From NCBI GenBank assembly GCA_035544635.1, contig DATKDQ010000012.1:1-14581 (forward strand): 14,581 nucleotides of DNA. The letters are read 5' to 3'. The notes beneath the pieces are model-generated. The model saw nothing but the letters and a program-made list of their open reading frames with translations. It did not search any database and had not been told where the DNA came from. This document shows positions 13,531 through 14,581 of this stretch, one piece after another (positions within the stretch are counted from its first letter, which is position 1; each line of letters opens with the position of its first letter). Both the position numbers and the translations under genes were made by a program. Source of the DNA: DATAFT01 sp035544635. Its GTDB lineage: Bacteria > Acidobacteriota > Thermoanaerobaculia > Multivoradales > Multivoraceae.

Positions 13531-14581
13531 GCGCCGACGGCGCCGTGGCGACGCGGGGAAACGAGGCGGCGGGCGGCCCGGCGGCGGGCGGCGACACGCC
13601 GGTGGGAGTACCGCCGCCGCGCCGCCGGCGTAGCGCGTGGGAGCTGTTCTGGGGCGGTGTGCTGTCGCGGCGGCGGCGGTTCTGGGCCGGCCGGGCGCGG
13701 CGCCTACCCGCGCCCGTCCTCTCGGTCGGCAATCTGCACCTCGGCGGCAGCGGCAAGACACCGCTGGTCGCGGCCGTCGCCCGTCATCTTCGTGACCGGG
13801 GCACGGCGGTGACGATCCTCTCGCGCGGCTACGGCCGCGATACCCGCGGGGTGTTGATCGCATCCCGGGGGCGGGGCGCCGAAGCCTCGGCGGCCGAGGT
13901 CGGCGACGAGCCGTTCATGCTCGCCGAGCAGCTCCAGGGCGTAGGGATCGTCGTCGGCGAGGATCGCGTCGAGGCCGGGCGCCACGCGCTCCAGGTGCTG
14001 GCTCCACGTCCCGAGGTCTTCGTGCTCGACGACGGGTTCTCCCACCTCGAGCTCGCGCGCGACCTCGACCTCCTGGCGTTCCCCGCCCACCGCCCATGGG
14101 GCAACGGACGCCTGGTGCCGTTCGGTTCGCTGCGCGAGCCGCTGGGCGCGGCGCGAGCCGCCGACGCCGTGCTCCTCACCGGAGTCGAGGGAGCGGCGGC
14201 GGACGCCGGGCGCGAGCTGGCCGAACGGCTGCGCCCCTTTGGATTCACGGGACCCGGCTTCGCGGTCGGCCTCGAGGCCGCGCTTCATCCCGACGTGGAC
14301 GGACGCGTGCTGCTCGTGACCGGTGTCGCGAGTCCCGAACGCGTCCTCGCGACGGCCCGCGCTCTGGGGCTGGACGTGGCCCAGCACCTCAGCTTCGGCG
14401 ACCACCACCGCTTCGGGCGGCGAAGCCTCGAGCGCATCGAACGGGCGCGCGCGCGCACCGGCGCCGAAGCGGTGGTGGTGACCGCGAAGGATCGCGCCAA
14501 GCTCGAGGGGCGTCTCGACGCCCCGATCCGCGAGCTGCGCGTCGAGGCCACGCCCGAGCCCGCGTTCTGGGTCTGGCTCGA
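13527..14581 (+). CDS. lpxK: Tetraacyldisaccharide 4'-kinase LpxK, 3' end outside window
   Basis: Partial: 351 codons from ATG 13527, open at the right edge. The ATGA overlap with the waaA stop gives translational coupling. LpxK phosphorylates the 4' position of the lipid A precursor disaccharide at the cytoplasmic face of the inner membrane. Motifs: SVGNLHLGGSGKTPLVAAV (66-84, the LpxK Walker A, where most have GG-T-GKTP), ILSRGYGR (97-104), VGDEPFMLA (125-133), VLDDGFSHLELARDLDLL (166-183, Walker B and the 'DDG-QH' element), LVPFGSLREP (196-205), FGDHHRF (290-296) and VTAKDRAKL (318-326). About 30 residues of Ala/Gly/Pro-rich sequence precede the usual N-terminal amphipathic segment (WELFWGGVL, then a run of arginines). 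By comparison with the E. coli length (about 328), only a short C-terminal piece should be missing. LpxK acts before WaaA in the pathway, so the pair forms a lipid A/Kdo unit. Confidence 0.94.
   Translation, partial: MSADGAVATRGNEAAGGPAAGGDTPVGVPPPRRRRSAWELFWGGVLSRRRRFWAGRARRLPAPVLSVGNLHLGGSGKTPLVAAVARHLRDRGTAVTILSRGYGRDTRGVLIASRGRGAEASAAEVGDEPFMLAEQLQGVGIVVGEDRVEAGRHALQVLAPRPEVFVLDDGFSHLELARDLDLLAFPAHRPWGNGRLVPFGSLREPLGAARAADAVLLTGVEGAAADAGRELAERLRPFGFTGPGFAVGLEAALHPDVDGRVLLVTGVASPERVLATARALGLDVAQHLSFGDHHRFGRRSLERIERARARTGAEAVVVTAKDRAKLEGRLDAPIRELRVEATPEPAFWVWL

Noticed and set aside
12010..13863. Upstream extension of the sigma-factor frame giving an 834-residue protein
   Set aside because: The extension is antisense to waaA and lpxK and contains only Arg/Pro-rich shadow sequence. 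The sigma domains start after ATG 12009, downstream of the TATAAT element.
1..14581. CRISPR arrays, tRNAs, rRNAs, insertion sequences or prophage genes
   Set aside because: No regularly spaced repeats, cloverleaf-type sequences, transposase frames or terminal inverted repeats were seen. Base composition is even across the window with no sign of an inserted element.

Overview
The window is very GC-rich and almost entirely coding, with strong third-position G/C bias. That bias produces many long antisense shadow frames, which I left out. WaaA and LpxK (lipid A/Kdo synthesis) and a secretin show a diderm (outer-membrane) bacterium. The mix of GspD/E/F with PilM/PilN/PilO-type inner-membrane proteins, a TPR-secretin-cohesin fusion and a 'GYNLV'-type pseudopilin looks like Acidobacteriota (Thermoanaerobaculia- or Vicinamibacteria-like) or a related deep-branching diderm phylum. 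The phylum is an inference from architecture, not proven here.

Layout. The minus strand from about 12009 down to 1 reads as one long, tightly packed operon. In transcription order it holds an ECF sigma factor, a zinc-finger anti-sigma factor, a small exported secretin-N-domain protein, GspF, GspE, PilM/GspL-like, PilN/GspM-like, PilO-like, GspC/PilP-like, a GspD secretin lipoprotein with a C-terminal cohesin-like domain, and three pseudopilins, the last cut by the left edge. Most junctions are stop/start overlaps (GTGA, ATGA, TGATG) or gaps of 9-14 bases, so translation is probably coupled. The plus strand from 12151 carries waaA and, overlapping it by 4 bases, lpxK, which is cut by the right edge. 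Between the divergent units lies a 141-base intergenic region with the only AT-rich patch noticed here, a perfect TATAAT reading toward the sigma-factor operon.

How it works together. The minus-strand operon encodes most of a type II secretion (T2SS-like) machine: cytoplasmic ATPase (GspE), membrane platform (GspF), actin-like/PilN/PilO assembly platform, a GspC-type connector, outer-membrane secretin and pseudopilus subunits. No prepilin peptidase (GspO/PilD) is seen, so it must be encoded elsewhere. The sigma/anti-sigma pair at the head suggests envelope- or signal-responsive control. The less conventional points are the self-contained lipoprotein-TPR secretin (possibly with a built-in pilotin function), its cohesin-like C-terminus, the separate secretin-N protein, and a third pseudopilin lacking the usual Glu+5.

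No tRNA, rRNA, CRISPR array, insertion sequence or convincing terminator was seen. There is no gene-free stretch longer than 300 bases.
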